The position numbers and the translations under genes are program-made. From CAIKXD01 sp035439485 (GTDB lineage Bacteria > Bacteroidota > Bacteroidia > UBA4408), in contig DAORKI010000005.1 in assembly GCA_035439485.1 (NCBI GenBank), forward strand, positions 1 through 64,000: a stretch of 64,000 bases of DNA. Reading direction: 5' to 3'. Under the pieces are notes generated by a model that was not told where the DNA came from, did no database searches, and saw nothing but the letters and a program-made list of their open reading frames with translations. Within the stretch, counting starts at the first letter, position 1, and the number at the start of each line of letters is the position of its first letter. This document shows positions 52,568 to 62,049 of this stretch, piece by piece.

Positions 52568-53815
52568 ATGACAAGTTGGTTAAGCATTCCTTCAGATTCT
52601 GATTTTAGTGTATATAATTTTCCTTTCGGAGTTTATCAAATAGGAAACCAAAAACCCCGTATTGCAAGTATTTTAGGCAATTATGTAATTGATTTGGCTG
52701 CAATGAATTCACTTGGATTTTTTAGTGAATTACATATTGCTGAAAGTGTTTTTGAAAATAAATATTTAAATGACTTTATAGCACTTGGTAAGCCGGTAAC
52801 AAATAAGGTTAGAGAAATTTTGATTGAAACTTTTACAAATCATAATGGAGGTCTTGAGCAAAATAAAGAATACCAAAACTTAATCTTGAGAAATTATGAC
52901 GAAGTAAGCATGTTAATGCCTGTGAAAGTAGGTAATTATACTGATTTTTACAGCAGTATTCAGCATGCAACCAATGTGGGAACTATGTTCAGAGACCCTA
53001 AAAATGCATTGTTACCGAATTATAAGCACATTCCTATTGGCTATCATGGCAGAGCTTCGTCAATTACTGTTTCTGGGACTAATTTTCACCGCCCTAAGGG
53101 GCAAACTAAACCTACTGATGTGGAGCAACCTGTTTTTGGTCCTTGCAAACAGTTAGATTTTGAATTGGAAATGGCATTTATAACAGGGAAATCAACTAAA
53201 TTAGGTGAAAGTATTGCTACACATGAAGCCGAAGAATTTATATTTGGTATGGTTTTGTTTAATGATTGGAGTGCTCGAGATATTCAAACATGGGAATATG
53301 TGCCGCTTGGTCCATTTTTATCAAAGAACTTTTGCAGTACAATTTCACCCTGGGTGGTCACCCTTGAAGCACTCGAACCATATAGAGTAAAGGGTGAAGA
53401 GCAAGACCCACCAGTATTACCTTATTTGCAATATACTGGAAGTAAAAACATTGACATTAACCTTTCTGTTGCTATTGAAACTGAAAATGCTCATGTAAAA
53501 GTGATTTCACAATCTAATTATAAATACATGTATTGGAATATGAATCAACAGTTGGCTCATCATACAATAAATGGTTGCAATATTGAAGTAGGTGATATGT
53601 ATGCATCTGGCACTATCAGTGGCAATGATGCTAATGCATATGGTTCCATGCTTGAATTAACTTGGCGTGGAACTAAACCAATTCAAATGCCAGATGGAAC
53701 AGAAAGAAAATTTATTAATGATTATGATACTGTAATTATGAAAGGCCATGCCATTAAAGAAAATATGAGAGTTGGATTTGGTGAAGCAAAAGCAAAAGTC
53801 CTTCCAGCAATATAA
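52568..53815 (+). CDS. fahA: Fumarylacetoacetase
   Basis: A 415-residue homologue of the last enzyme of tyrosine catabolism, which splits fumarylacetoacetate into fumarate and acetoacetate. The N-terminal SH3-like domain is followed by the metal-dependent domain: DFYSSIQHATNVGTMFRDP with the catalytic His, PIGYHGRASSITVSG, FELEMAFITGKSTKLGE, and FNDWSARDIQTWEYVPLGPF. Length fits bacterial and animal enzymes (about 420). It is followed 11 bases later by a CCG-domain protein, so the two are co-transcribed. Other tyrosine-pathway genes are outside the window. Confidence 0.96.
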   Translation: MTSWLSIPSDSDFSVYNFPFGVYQIGNQKPRIASILGNYVIDLAAMNSLGFFSELHIAESVFENKYLNDFIALGKPVTNKVREILIETFTNHNGGLEQNKEYQNLILRNYDEVSMLMPVKVGNYTDFYSSIQHATNVGTMFRDPKNALLPNYKHIPIGYHGRASSITVSGTNFHRPKGQTKPTDVEQPVFGPCKQLDFELEMAFITGKSTKLGESIATHEAEEFIFGMVLFNDWSARDIQTWEYVPLGPFLSKNFCSTISPWVVTLEALEPYRVKGEEQDPPVLPYLQYTGSKNIDINLSVAIETENAHVKVISQSNYKYMYWNMNQQLAHHTINGCNIEVGDMYASGTISGNDANAYGSMLELTWRGTKPIQMPDGTERKFINDYDTVIMKGHAIKENMRVGFGEAKAKVLPAI

Positions 53816-53826
53816 AACAATTGAGT

Positions 53827-54549
53827 ATGATAGTAGATATTTTTATTCCATGTTATATCGATCAGTTTCATCCTGAAACTGGATTTAATATGGTGAAAGT
53901 TTTAGATAAAGTTGGATGTTCAGTAAATTATAATATTGAGCAAACATGCTGTGGGCAGCCTGCATTTCACTCTGGCAACTGGGATGATTGTAAGGAAATA
54001 GGAGAGAAGTTTATTAAAGAGTTTTTAAATGAAAGGTATATTGTAACTCCATCTGCAGTTTGTGCAGGATTTGTTAAAAAACAATATAGTGAAATGTTTC
54101 ATAATACTGTTTTACACAATGAATATAAGCAAGTACAACGGAACATGTATGAATTTTCCGATTTTTTGGTTAATATTTTAAAAATAAGCAATTTAGGTGC
54201 AACATTAAATGGTAAAGCTGTATATATGCCAACTTGTATGTCGCAAAGGAATTATGAATTAAAAAATGAACCGCTGTTGTTGTTGGAGAAAGTGAGAGGT
54301 TTAAATTTACTTGAACTACCTGAAGCTGACACTTGTTGTGGTTTTGGAGGTGCTTTTACATTAAAATATGAAAATGTTTCGAGTGCATTAGCACAAGCTA
54401 AAATTGAACACATTTTAAGTACTGGAGCCGAGTATGTTATTTCTTCTGATTATTCTTGTTTGATGCATTTAAATTCTTATATCAAAAAGCAAGAGTTGCC
54501 TTTAAAAGTGATGCACGTGGCTGATGTATTAGCATCTGGATGGGTTTAA
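53827..54549 (+). CDS. CCG-domain (Fe-S)-binding protein, LutA/LldE-like
   Basis: A 240-residue protein with two CCG domains. The first is QTCCGQPAFHSG near residue 40 and the second is TCCGFGGAF near residue 176; CYID near the start and TCMSQRN give further Cys ligands. The family includes LutA/LldE of L-lactate oxidation and the heterodisulfide-reductase subunits; in those, partner subunits LutB and LutC are adjacent, but here they are not. The ATG at 53827 is preferred to a TTG two codons earlier. It is linked to fahA. A role in electron transfer is inferred. Confidence 0.88.
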   Translation: MIVDIFIPCYIDQFHPETGFNMVKVLDKVGCSVNYNIEQTCCGQPAFHSGNWDDCKEIGEKFIKEFLNERYIVTPSAVCAGFVKKQYSEMFHNTVLHNEYKQVQRNMYEFSDFLVNILKISNLGATLNGKAVYMPTCMSQRNYELKNEPLLLLEKVRGLNLLELPEADTCCGFGGAFTLKYENVSSALAQAKIEHILSTGAEYVISSDYSCLMHLNSYIKKQELPLKVMHVADVLASGWV

Positions 54550-54694
54550 ACCATGACAGTAAATTTGAGTATATTGTGATACTGTTAGCATTTAGTTCAA
54601 ATTTAGTTTTTTTTGCAATTCTTTTTCCAGAAGTCAATGGGATTTAAAAGTCTTAAATTGGTATAATACTTGTAATATTGCACAAAAATTTATC

Positions 54695-57049
54695 ATGAAA
54701 TCTTTACTCAAGTTTTGTATAATATTAATTCTATTTTCTAATGTGGCTCAAAGCAAAGCACAAGTTTCATCTTTGCTTTTCAGTAATTCAAGAAATTACA
54801 CCTTTAATTTTAATTTAAATAATCAACAAGGGAGTCCTGAAATAACAAGGTTTATGATTGATGCCCTGGCACAAGGTATTGGAAAGCCTGCATTTAATGT
54901 AAGCTACACTATCAACTTTGACCAAAATTTGGAATTGCTTTTGGTAAATAATATGATGCAAATTAATGCCAGAAATAAATTCATTCAACCAACTGGAGAT
55001 GTATATTATAGAGGTTTTTATATAGGAGATTTATTATTGCCAAGTTCCATAAATGCCTTAGTAAATATTGTCGATGAAAGGGGCGGCTCACTGCGAAGTC
55101 TGCAAATCTCAAATTTAAATAAAAGTAATGGTTACTCAACCACGTTTAACACCAATATGATGTTAGTGAGTAATCAAAAACTGGCATTGCAGTTGGTGAA
55201 TATGATGTTATTTTATGACAATCAAGCATTAAATGATTTTAATTACAGAATCGCACTCATAAACGAATATTACAACAGTAATATGATTTTAGACAATGCA
55301 CAAACTAAATTATCATCCATTGTTTTTGTAACGCCTGATAATGTTGAACCTACAACCATAATATTACAACAAGTAGATAATGACATTAGCCAAATTGAGG
55401 CACGAAATTTTGATAGTGTGCTTCAACTTTCAATGCAAGATCCAATAAATTTAGTGAATCGCACTGCTGCATTAAGGAATATATTGTCTCAAAAACGTTT
55501 GTCAGTTAATATGGCATATGCCTCACTCGATTCATATTATTACACAAAAGGATTGGAAGCCTTAAGTAATAAAAGTAATTCATTGGCAATAAGTCTTTTC
55601 AATAAGTCACTTGCCATTAATCCATTGTTTGCTCCTTCTGCATACCAATTGGCACATATTAAATTTGAAGAAGATAATTTAATTGAAGCAGATTTAAAGT
55701 TGAGAGAAGTTTGGTTTAATATGAATCCTGACCCCAATACTTATCAAAATTCATTAACTCTTTTTAAAAATATTTATAACGAATATCTTGATGGTGGTGA
55801 TAAGTTAGCTAATAATGGTAAATTTAATGAAGCGTTAGAACAATACGAAAAATCGCAAAAACTTTGCAAAGAAATAAATGGTTTGGTTTGTAACGAAGGA
55901 GTAAAAATTTCTATTAAAAATTGTAGGCAGTCAATTTATTTAGGATTTTTAAGTGATGCGAAAAAAGCGGCAGAATCGGGCAACAATAATGATGCCTATA
56001 ACAAATACAATCAAGCTAAAAATTATGCATCCTATTATTTTATGGATATTAAAGATAAAAGCCTAGAAACTGAAGTTGATAAAGCCATAAAATTTAATGA
56101 ATACAAACAAGCTGTTAAAGATGCTAAAGAATTTTTTGCGAAATCTAATTTTGAAAATGCATTGTCTAGTTTTGAAGCTGCTCATGACCTTGAAACAAAA
56201 TACAGTTATTCACCATCAATCATACCTCTAGATACCGAACAGCAAGCTGCAAAAGGTGTTTTAAAAAAGAAAATGGACTCCTTACTCGAACTGTGTGACA
56301 AGAATGATTGGGATAATTTAAAAACTCAATTAAATAAAGCCGAAGAAATGCAGAGCTTTTATAAACTTGATGCAGATAAAGATATAAATTTACCCAAGAA
56401 AACTATTAAAGAAAAATTAAATCAATATATCTGTGATGGCGTATTAAAAAGGTATAATGAATTTATTCAAAAGGCAAAATCAGCATTGGCTTCAAACAAT
56501 TATATTCAAGCCAGCGATAATTACGAATATGCCATCAACTTAGCTAATGAAAACATGGATTGTTTAGTTGATAATAAAGTCGCAACTGAGGAAAAAGCAA
56601 ATATTGTTGCCCCAGCAACTTATCAAAAACTGATTAATAAAATACTTGATTTGCAAATGAATGGTAGTTATAGTGAAGCAGTTACAAAATATAAGGAAGC
56701 TATGGCTTATCATGTACAGTTTGATTTGAGTAAATTTAATATCAATAAAAAAAGTTTGTATGATTTTGCTAAAGATAATTTTAAGAATGCCGCTCTTGAT
56801 TACGTGGCAAACGATTTCAGAAAAAATGGACAAATAGATGAATCATGGCAATTGTATAAATTACTGCTCGATAGAAATTATCCATTGCGTAACATTAATG
56901 ATGATTTATTTAGTTTAGGAAAAAACTTTGGAACACGCGACAAAGCCACAGGTGTTACAAATTATAATAATAAAGTTCAGGAATATGTGGGAGATAATAA
57001 AAAATTTAAAAACTTTAAAAAAGGTTATATAAGTGTATTCGAAAACTGA
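54695..57049 (+). CDS. Large exported TPR-like protein
   Basis: A 784-residue protein with a signal peptide (about 1-23, ending SKAQ), an N-terminal beta-rich domain (about 25-230) and a long helical region (from about 260 to the end) made of degenerate TPR-like repeats. Examples are GLEALSNKSNSLAISLFNKS, KLANNGKFNEALEQYEKSQ and SALASNNYIQASDNYEYAIN. It lacks catalytic motifs and should be a periplasmic or surface scaffold. I cannot name a family. It lies 9 bases before cutC, so the two may be co-transcribed. Confidence 0.8.
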   Translation: MKSLLKFCIILILFSNVAQSKAQVSSLLFSNSRNYTFNFNLNNQQGSPEITRFMIDALAQGIGKPAFNVSYTINFDQNLELLLVNNMMQINARNKFIQPTGDVYYRGFYIGDLLLPSSINALVNIVDERGGSLRSLQISNLNKSNGYSTTFNTNMMLVSNQKLALQLVNMMLFYDNQALNDFNYRIALINEYYNSNMILDNAQTKLSSIVFVTPDNVEPTTIILQQVDNDISQIEARNFDSVLQLSMQDPINLVNRTAALRNILSQKRLSVNMAYASLDSYYYTKGLEALSNKSNSLAISLFNKSLAINPLFAPSAYQLAHIKFEEDNLIEADLKLREVWFNMNPDPNTYQNSLTLFKNIYNEYLDGGDKLANNGKFNEALEQYEKSQKLCKEINGLVCNEGVKISIKNCRQSIYLGFLSDAKKAAESGNNNDAYNKYNQAKNYASYYFMDIKDKSLETEVDKAIKFNEYKQAVKDAKEFFAKSNFENALSSFEAAHDLETKYSYSPSIIPLDTEQQAAKGVLKKKMDSLLELCDKNDWDNLKTQLNKAEEMQSFYKLDADKDINLPKKTIKEKLNQYICDGVLKRYNEFIQKAKSALASNNYIQASDNYEYAINLANENMDCLVDNKVATEEKANIVAPATYQKLINKILDLQMNGSYSEAVTKYKEAMAYHVQFDLSKFNINKKSLYDFAKDNFKNAALDYVANDFRKNGQIDESWQLYKLLLDRNYPLRNINDDLFSLGKNFGTRDKATGVTNYNNKVQEYVGDNKKFKNFKKGYISVFEN

Positions 57050-57058
57050 TCAACTTAA

Positions 57059-57820
57059 ATGACTATTAACAACCATAAATATCTTCTTGAGATTTGCTGT
57101 TACAGTGCTGAAGATGTTATAAAAGCAAGTAATTGCGGAGCTCATCGAGTAGAACTATGTAGTGGTTATGAGGTTGGCGGCACAACTCCAAGCTTGGGCA
57201 GTTTAAAGCTCGCAAAAAGGAATAGTAATATTCCAATTTATACCATGATTCGTCCACGAGGCGGAAATTTTTATTATTCTTCACTTGAAAAAAAAATAAT
57301 CCTAAAAGATATTGAATTAGCTCTTATGAATGAAGCGGACGGCATTGTCTTTGGTGCGCTAAATGCAGATGGGTCTATTGATAAAATATTTTGTAATGAA
57401 GTTTTTGCATTGTGCCAAAAAACACCAATCACTTTTCATCGTGCCATTGATATTTGTAACGATTATGCTGATGCAGTTGATTTTTTAGCATGTAATGGGG
57501 TGCAAAATATTTTAACTTCAGGCTTAGCAATAAAAGCAATAGAAGGTATAGAAGTTTTAAAAAGTATGCATATATTGGCAAAGAATAGTATAAACATTAT
57601 GGCAGGATCAGGTATTACCGACCAAAATATTATTGAATTTGCTAAAATTGGACTGACCCATTTTCACTCCTCAGCCTCCGAAATAGTGAAAATAAATGGC
57701 ACACAAAATATCATCAACTTTAATGCGAATTTAGCCAATAATGAATTAGCTGTTGTGAGTGAAAAAAAGGTGTTAGCCATGCTGCAAAGGTTGAATGAAT
57801 ATTTTACACAAAATGCGTAA
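57059..57820 (+). CDS. cutC: CutC family protein
   Basis: A 253-residue TIM-barrel-type protein of the CutC family, linked to copper homeostasis in E. coli, although its biochemical function is still unclear. Motifs include EICCYSAEDVIKASNCGAHRVELC, GGTTPSLGSLKLA, IYTMIRPRGGNF and TFHRAIDICND, which run through the conserved N-terminal half. GLTHFHSSASEIVK near the end is also typical. Length matches the family. The next gene overlaps its last 8 bases, so the two are translationally coupled. Confidence 0.94.
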   Translation: MTINNHKYLLEICCYSAEDVIKASNCGAHRVELCSGYEVGGTTPSLGSLKLAKRNSNIPIYTMIRPRGGNFYYSSLEKKIILKDIELALMNEADGIVFGALNADGSIDKIFCNEVFALCQKTPITFHRAIDICNDYADAVDFLACNGVQNILTSGLAIKAIEGIEVLKSMHILAKNSINIMAGSGITDQNIIEFAKIGLTHFHSSASEIVKINGTQNIINFNANLANNELAVVSEKKVLAMLQRLNEYFTQNA

Positions 57821-60122
57821 GTTATTTTTACTCTTCTCCATTATTTTAAATTTTCAAACTAATGGGATCTTAGCCGAAACAATTGAACTTGATAGTGATT
57901 ACTGTGATTGGTATTTTTCGATAGGTAAAAATAAGAAGCAATATTTAGGCATTGTTCCTGGCAGTAATATCAATGATTTAATTTGTAATAAAATAATTCC
58001 TAATCCTTATTTAGATAATAATATTGAAAAAATTAAATGGGTTGAAGACAGTCTGTATACTTATGTAACGGTTTTTAATTTAGAAGTACGTGCAACACAT
58101 AATTTTGAGTTACTATGTGAAGGTTTAGATACATATGCTGATGTGTATTTAAATAATCAGTTAGTGTTAAAAAGCAACAATATGTTTGTGGCATACCATG
58201 CTGATATTACTTCGTTATTAAGAGATGGTAGCAATTTACTAAAAATTGTATTTAGAAATACAATCGAAATAGGAAAGCAAAAGGCCAATAGATATACAAT
58301 AAAATATCCTGCCGATAATGAAGAAGGAGAGGTTAAAATTAGCCCATTTGTTCGCAAAGCAGCTTTTCAATTTGGTTGGGATATAAATCCTAGACTTATA
58401 AGCTGTGGCATTTGGCAACCAATAAAAATAATTTCTACCGAAAAATCAGTTAAAAATGTGGAGCAAAAAAAAGTTACACAACCAGTATACATCAAACCTT
58501 TATATAAACTTCAAAAAGATAAGGATGTTGAAGGTGAAAGTTTTGCCTTTTTTACTAATGATAAAAAACCGCTTCAAAAATTTATATATGGCGCCAATTA
58601 TGTACCATACAACATGTATCCTTTACCATTAAAAAATTATAAAAGAGTTGCTCACATTCAACAAAATCAAGGTTTACCTAATAGAAATGATTATTATAGA
58701 AAAATATTTTCGGAGCTAAAAAATTATGGTTGCAATATGATACGCATTTGGGGTGGTGGTTGGTATGAGGATGATTATTTTTATGACCTCGCTGATAGCA
58801 TGCAGATAGCCGTTTGGCAAGATTTTATGTTTGCAAACACCATGTATCCGGGTGATGATGAATGGATAAATATCGTTAAGCCTGAAGTAGAATATCAAAT
58901 TAATCGTTTAAAAAAACACTCTTGTATAGTATTATGGAGTGGGAACAATGAAATTGAGGTGGCTTGGAAAAATTGGGGATGGCAAAAGAAATATAATTAT
59001 TCCAACGAGGACAGTGTAAAATTAATCAATGATTATCGTCAATTATTTGAACAATTGATTCCGAATGAACTGAAAAAACAAAAAATTGAAGCAGCTTATA
59101 TTTCTTCATCACCCATGAGTAATTGGGGTAGGAGTGAGGATTTTAAAATAGGAGACAATCATTATTGGGGTATTTGGCATGGCGAAGCCCCATTAGAAGA
59201 TTTTTATAATCATGTTCCTCGTTTTGCCAGTGAATACGGCATGCCTTCGTTAGGCACTAATGAATGTGTAAAAAAATATTATTCAAACCACAAGTTGAAT
59301 AATTTTGCGCAAAGTCGCATGAAAAGTTATAAAGGAGTAAAATTATTAAATAGTTACATGGCTAATTATTTGCCGATGACTATGAATGATAGTTTGTTAA
59401 GTTATACAAGCAGATATTTACAATTTAAGGCTTTGAAAATGGCTTATAATGCGCATTTATACCATTTTCCTTATTGCGCAGGTTCACTATTTTGGCAGTT
59501 TAATGAAAGTTGGCCAGGCCTTACCTGGGCTGCTATTGACTTTAGTGGCAATAGAAAAATTCCACCTTATGCTACTTCTTATGCGCTGATCATTGATCAA
59601 AAATGCAATATAAAACTAAAAGCTCAAAACGGTGATATAATAAAATCAAGGCATATAAATTTAATCATTGACTTAAAAGATATTGATGGTAATTTGCAAA
59701 AACAGCACTCAGTTAAAATTAACATTCATGACTTACAAAAAGGAGTAGAACTAAATCCATATTTGTTTTTTGATTCAACCATAGTTAAAAAAGGATATAT
59801 AAATATAGCTATAAAAGAATCCATGGTGTCTGAATCATTGATTTGGGATACTATTTTATTTATTGCTAAAGAGAAAGAATTGTCATTTAAAAAACCTCAA
59901 ATTCAATTCAATAAAGTAGATGGTAATCACCTAAAAATAAAATCTGATGTTTTGGTAGGAGGATTGTTTTTAACTTATTCGGGTGATGAAAAAATAGAAT
60001 TTAATCAAAATTTTTTGACTCTTGAGGCTGGTGTTGAAAAAATAATTTCACTCGATTCTTCAAAACTATCATGGCAAATTGATAAAATTAATTTTCAATC
60101 TTTTTATGATTTGAAAAACTGA
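57813..60122 (+). CDS. GH2 beta-mannosidase-like protein lacking the middle Ig domain
   Basis: A protein of about 769 residues from the ATG at 57813, with a signal peptide (about 1-22). It has the GH2 sugar-binding domain (to about residue 200, QFGWDINPRLISCGIW), then the TIM-barrel catalytic domain starting at YGANYVPYNM. The acid/base Glu is Glu380 in SGNNEIE and the nucleophile Glu474 in FASEYGMPS, so it should be active. Only about 60 residues separate GIWQPIKI from the barrel, whereas typical beta-mannosidases have an Ig-like domain of about 100 residues there. The C-terminal domain is present. An alternative ATG at 57795 adds 6 residues. Confidence 0.88.
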   Translation: MRKLFLLFSIILNFQTNGILAETIELDSDYCDWYFSIGKNKKQYLGIVPGSNINDLICNKIIPNPYLDNNIEKIKWVEDSLYTYVTVFNLEVRATHNFELLCEGLDTYADVYLNNQLVLKSNNMFVAYHADITSLLRDGSNLLKIVFRNTIEIGKQKANRYTIKYPADNEEGEVKISPFVRKAAFQFGWDINPRLISCGIWQPIKIISTEKSVKNVEQKKVTQPVYIKPLYKLQKDKDVEGESFAFFTNDKKPLQKFIYGANYVPYNMYPLPLKNYKRVAHIQQNQGLPNRNDYYRKIFSELKNYGCNMIRIWGGGWYEDDYFYDLADSMQIAVWQDFMFANTMYPGDDEWINIVKPEVEYQINRLKKHSCIVLWSGNNEIEVAWKNWGWQKKYNYSNEDSVKLINDYRQLFEQLIPNELKKQKIEAAYISSSPMSNWGRSEDFKIGDNHYWGIWHGEAPLEDFYNHVPRFASEYGMPSLGTNECVKKYYSNHKLNNFAQSRMKSYKGVKLLNSYMANYLPMTMNDSLLSYTSRYLQFKALKMAYNAHLYHFPYCAGSLFWQFNESWPGLTWAAIDFSGNRKIPPYATSYALIIDQKCNIKLKAQNGDIIKSRHINLIIDLKDIDGNLQKQHSVKINIHDLQKGVELNPYLFFDSTIVKKGYINIAIKESMVSESLIWDTILFIAKEKELSFKKPQIQFNKVDGNHLKIKSDVLVGGLFLTYSGDEKIEFNQNFLTLEAGVEKIISLDSSKLSWQIDKINFQSFYDLKN

Positions 60123-60227
60123 GTTGATGTCTTTGAAATATAGAATTGAAAGCTATTGGCGTGACTCATTTCCTATTTCAGCATGTTTATCCATGTACAA
60201 TCAATAAAAAAACTCATCAAAAAAAAC

Positions 60228-60235
60228 TATCTTTG
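60228..60235 (+). promoter_or_regulatory. -7 element of the ABC-F gene
   Basis: TATCTTTG matches TAnnTTTG and lies 25 bases before the start codon. Confidence 0.6.
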
Positions 60236-60260
60236 CGCCCCTTAAAAAAATTAAGATTCA

Positions 60261-61877
60261 ATGATTAGTACAGCCAATGTAGGTTTACAATACGGTAAAC
60301 GTGTGTTATTCGAAAAAGTAAGTATCAAATTTAATCCCGGCAACTGCTATGGAATTATTGGTGCCAATGGTGCTGGTAAATCCACCTTTTTGAAAATTCT
60401 TTCCGGAGAAATTGAACCCCAACAAGGTCAGGTTATTGTTGACCCAGGAGAGCGTATTTCTGTTTTAAGTCAAAATCAAAATGCCTTTGATGATTTTACG
60501 GTAATTCAAACTGTAATTATGGGTAATAAAAGATTGTCAAACATTATGATTGAGAAAGATGCTTTGTACGCTAAGTCCGATTTCTCTGATGCTGATGGCC
60601 TTCGTGTGTCTGAATTAGAGAGTGAGTTTGCAGAGTTAAATGGCTGGAATGCAGAAACTGAAGCTGCTGAACTTTTAGAAGGTTTAGGAATTTTAAATTC
60701 TGAGCATTACAAATCTATGAGTGAAATGGGTGGAAGTGAAAAGGTTCGAGTACTATTGGCACAGGCATTATTTGGAAATCCTGATGTTTTACTGTTAGAT
60801 GAGCCTACCAATAACCTAGATGCCACCACGGTGCTTTGGTTAGAGGATTTTTTAGCCGATTTTCAGAATACCGTAATTGTGGTTTCGCATGATAGACATT
60901 TTATGGATGCAGTGTGTACTCATATTGCAGATATTGATTTTTCTCAAATTCAGTTGTTTACCGGTAATTATTCATTTTGGTATGAAAGTAGTCAGTTAAT
61001 GTTACGTCAAAAGCAGGATGCCAACAGAAAAGCCGAAGATAAAAAGAAAGAGTTGCAAGATTTTATAGCGCGTTTTAGTGCCAATGCATCAAAATCGAGA
61101 CAAGCAACTTCAAGAAAAAAATTATTAGATAAGTTAGTTTTTGAAGATATGAAACCATCTTCAAGAAAATATCCTTATATCATTTTTAAACCAAAAGCTG
61201 AAACGCGCAACCAAATTTTGGAAGTAAAAGGATTAAGAAAAGCCATTGATGGTTTAGAATTATTTAAAAACATGAACTTTACTGTTGATAGCGGTGATAA
61301 AATAGCATTTTTAAGTAGTGATGGGTTAACTGTTTCGGCATTATTTGATATTTTAACCGAAGAAAAACCCTTAGATCATGGTGAGTTTAAATGGGGAGCA
61401 ACTGCTCAAATTGGTTATTTTCCAAGGGTTAACGATCATTTTTTTGCAGGAGATTTAAGAATTATTGATTGGTTACAACAATATTCGGAAGTAAAGGAAG
61501 AACCATGGATAAGAAGTTTTTTAGGAAAAATGTTATTTTCTGGTGAAGAATCTTTGAAGAAAACAAAAGTACTATCAGGTGGCGAAAAAGTAAGATGCTT
61601 AATAGCTAAATTAATGCTGGAAGCTCCCAATACTTTAATTTTAGATCAACCAACCAATCATTTAGATTTGGAAGCCATAACCTCATTAAATGATGGTTTG
61701 AAGACATTCACAGGGAATTTATTATTTAGTTCACACGATCATTTATTTGTTGAAACAATTGCAAACCGCATAATTGAAATATTACCAGGTGGTATTATTG
61801 ATAGAAGAATGACCTATGATGAATATTTAAGGGATGAAAAAGTAAAAGCATTAAGAGTAACCTTGATGGAAAATTAA
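60261..61877 (+). CDS. ABC-F protein, YbiT-like, with degenerate second ATPase site
   Basis: A 538-residue ABC-F protein with two nucleotide-binding domains and the linker between them (RFSANASKSRQATSRKKLLDK), and no transmembrane region. It acts on ribosomes rather than as a transporter. NBD1 is intact: Walker A GANGAGKST, LLLDEPTNNLD and H-switch VVSHDRHF. In NBD2 the Walker A site is SSDGLTVSA (about 352-360), so the lysine is lost, and the catalytic Glu is Gln463 in LILDQPTNHLD. The NBD2 signature VLSGGEKVRC is kept. Overall similarity is to YbiT (EttC) of E. coli. It may hydrolyse ATP at one site only. Confidence 0.9.
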   Translation: MISTANVGLQYGKRVLFEKVSIKFNPGNCYGIIGANGAGKSTFLKILSGEIEPQQGQVIVDPGERISVLSQNQNAFDDFTVIQTVIMGNKRLSNIMIEKDALYAKSDFSDADGLRVSELESEFAELNGWNAETEAAELLEGLGILNSEHYKSMSEMGGSEKVRVLLAQALFGNPDVLLLDEPTNNLDATTVLWLEDFLADFQNTVIVVSHDRHFMDAVCTHIADIDFSQIQLFTGNYSFWYESSQLMLRQKQDANRKAEDKKKELQDFIARFSANASKSRQATSRKKLLDKLVFEDMKPSSRKYPYIIFKPKAETRNQILEVKGLRKAIDGLELFKNMNFTVDSGDKIAFLSSDGLTVSALFDILTEEKPLDHGEFKWGATAQIGYFPRVNDHFFAGDLRIIDWLQQYSEVKEEPWIRSFLGKMLFSGEESLKKTKVLSGGEKVRCLIAKLMLEAPNTLILDQPTNHLDLEAITSLNDGLKTFTGNLLFSSHDHLFVETIANRIIEILPGGIIDRRMTYDEYLRDEKVKALRVTLMEN

Positions 61878-61967
61878 ATAAAGCATTAATAAAATCCAGT
61901 AACAAGTTGTTTTTATACTAGATAAAGCTAATAAACGATAATTCTACAAAATTTTAAGATAAAAAAA

Positions 61968-61999
61968 TTTGATATTTTACTGATTTTGAATTACTTTTG
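61968..61999 (+). promoter_or_regulatory. Promoter of rpoD
   Basis: TTTG (61968-61971), a 20-base spacer and TACTTTTG (61992-61999) form a near-ideal Bacteroidota promoter with a 5' leader of about 45 bases. Confidence 0.7.
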
Positions 62000-62049
62000 T
62001 ACTCATTTTGAAAATTAATATTAATCTTTTAATACCTCCAATATAAAAC

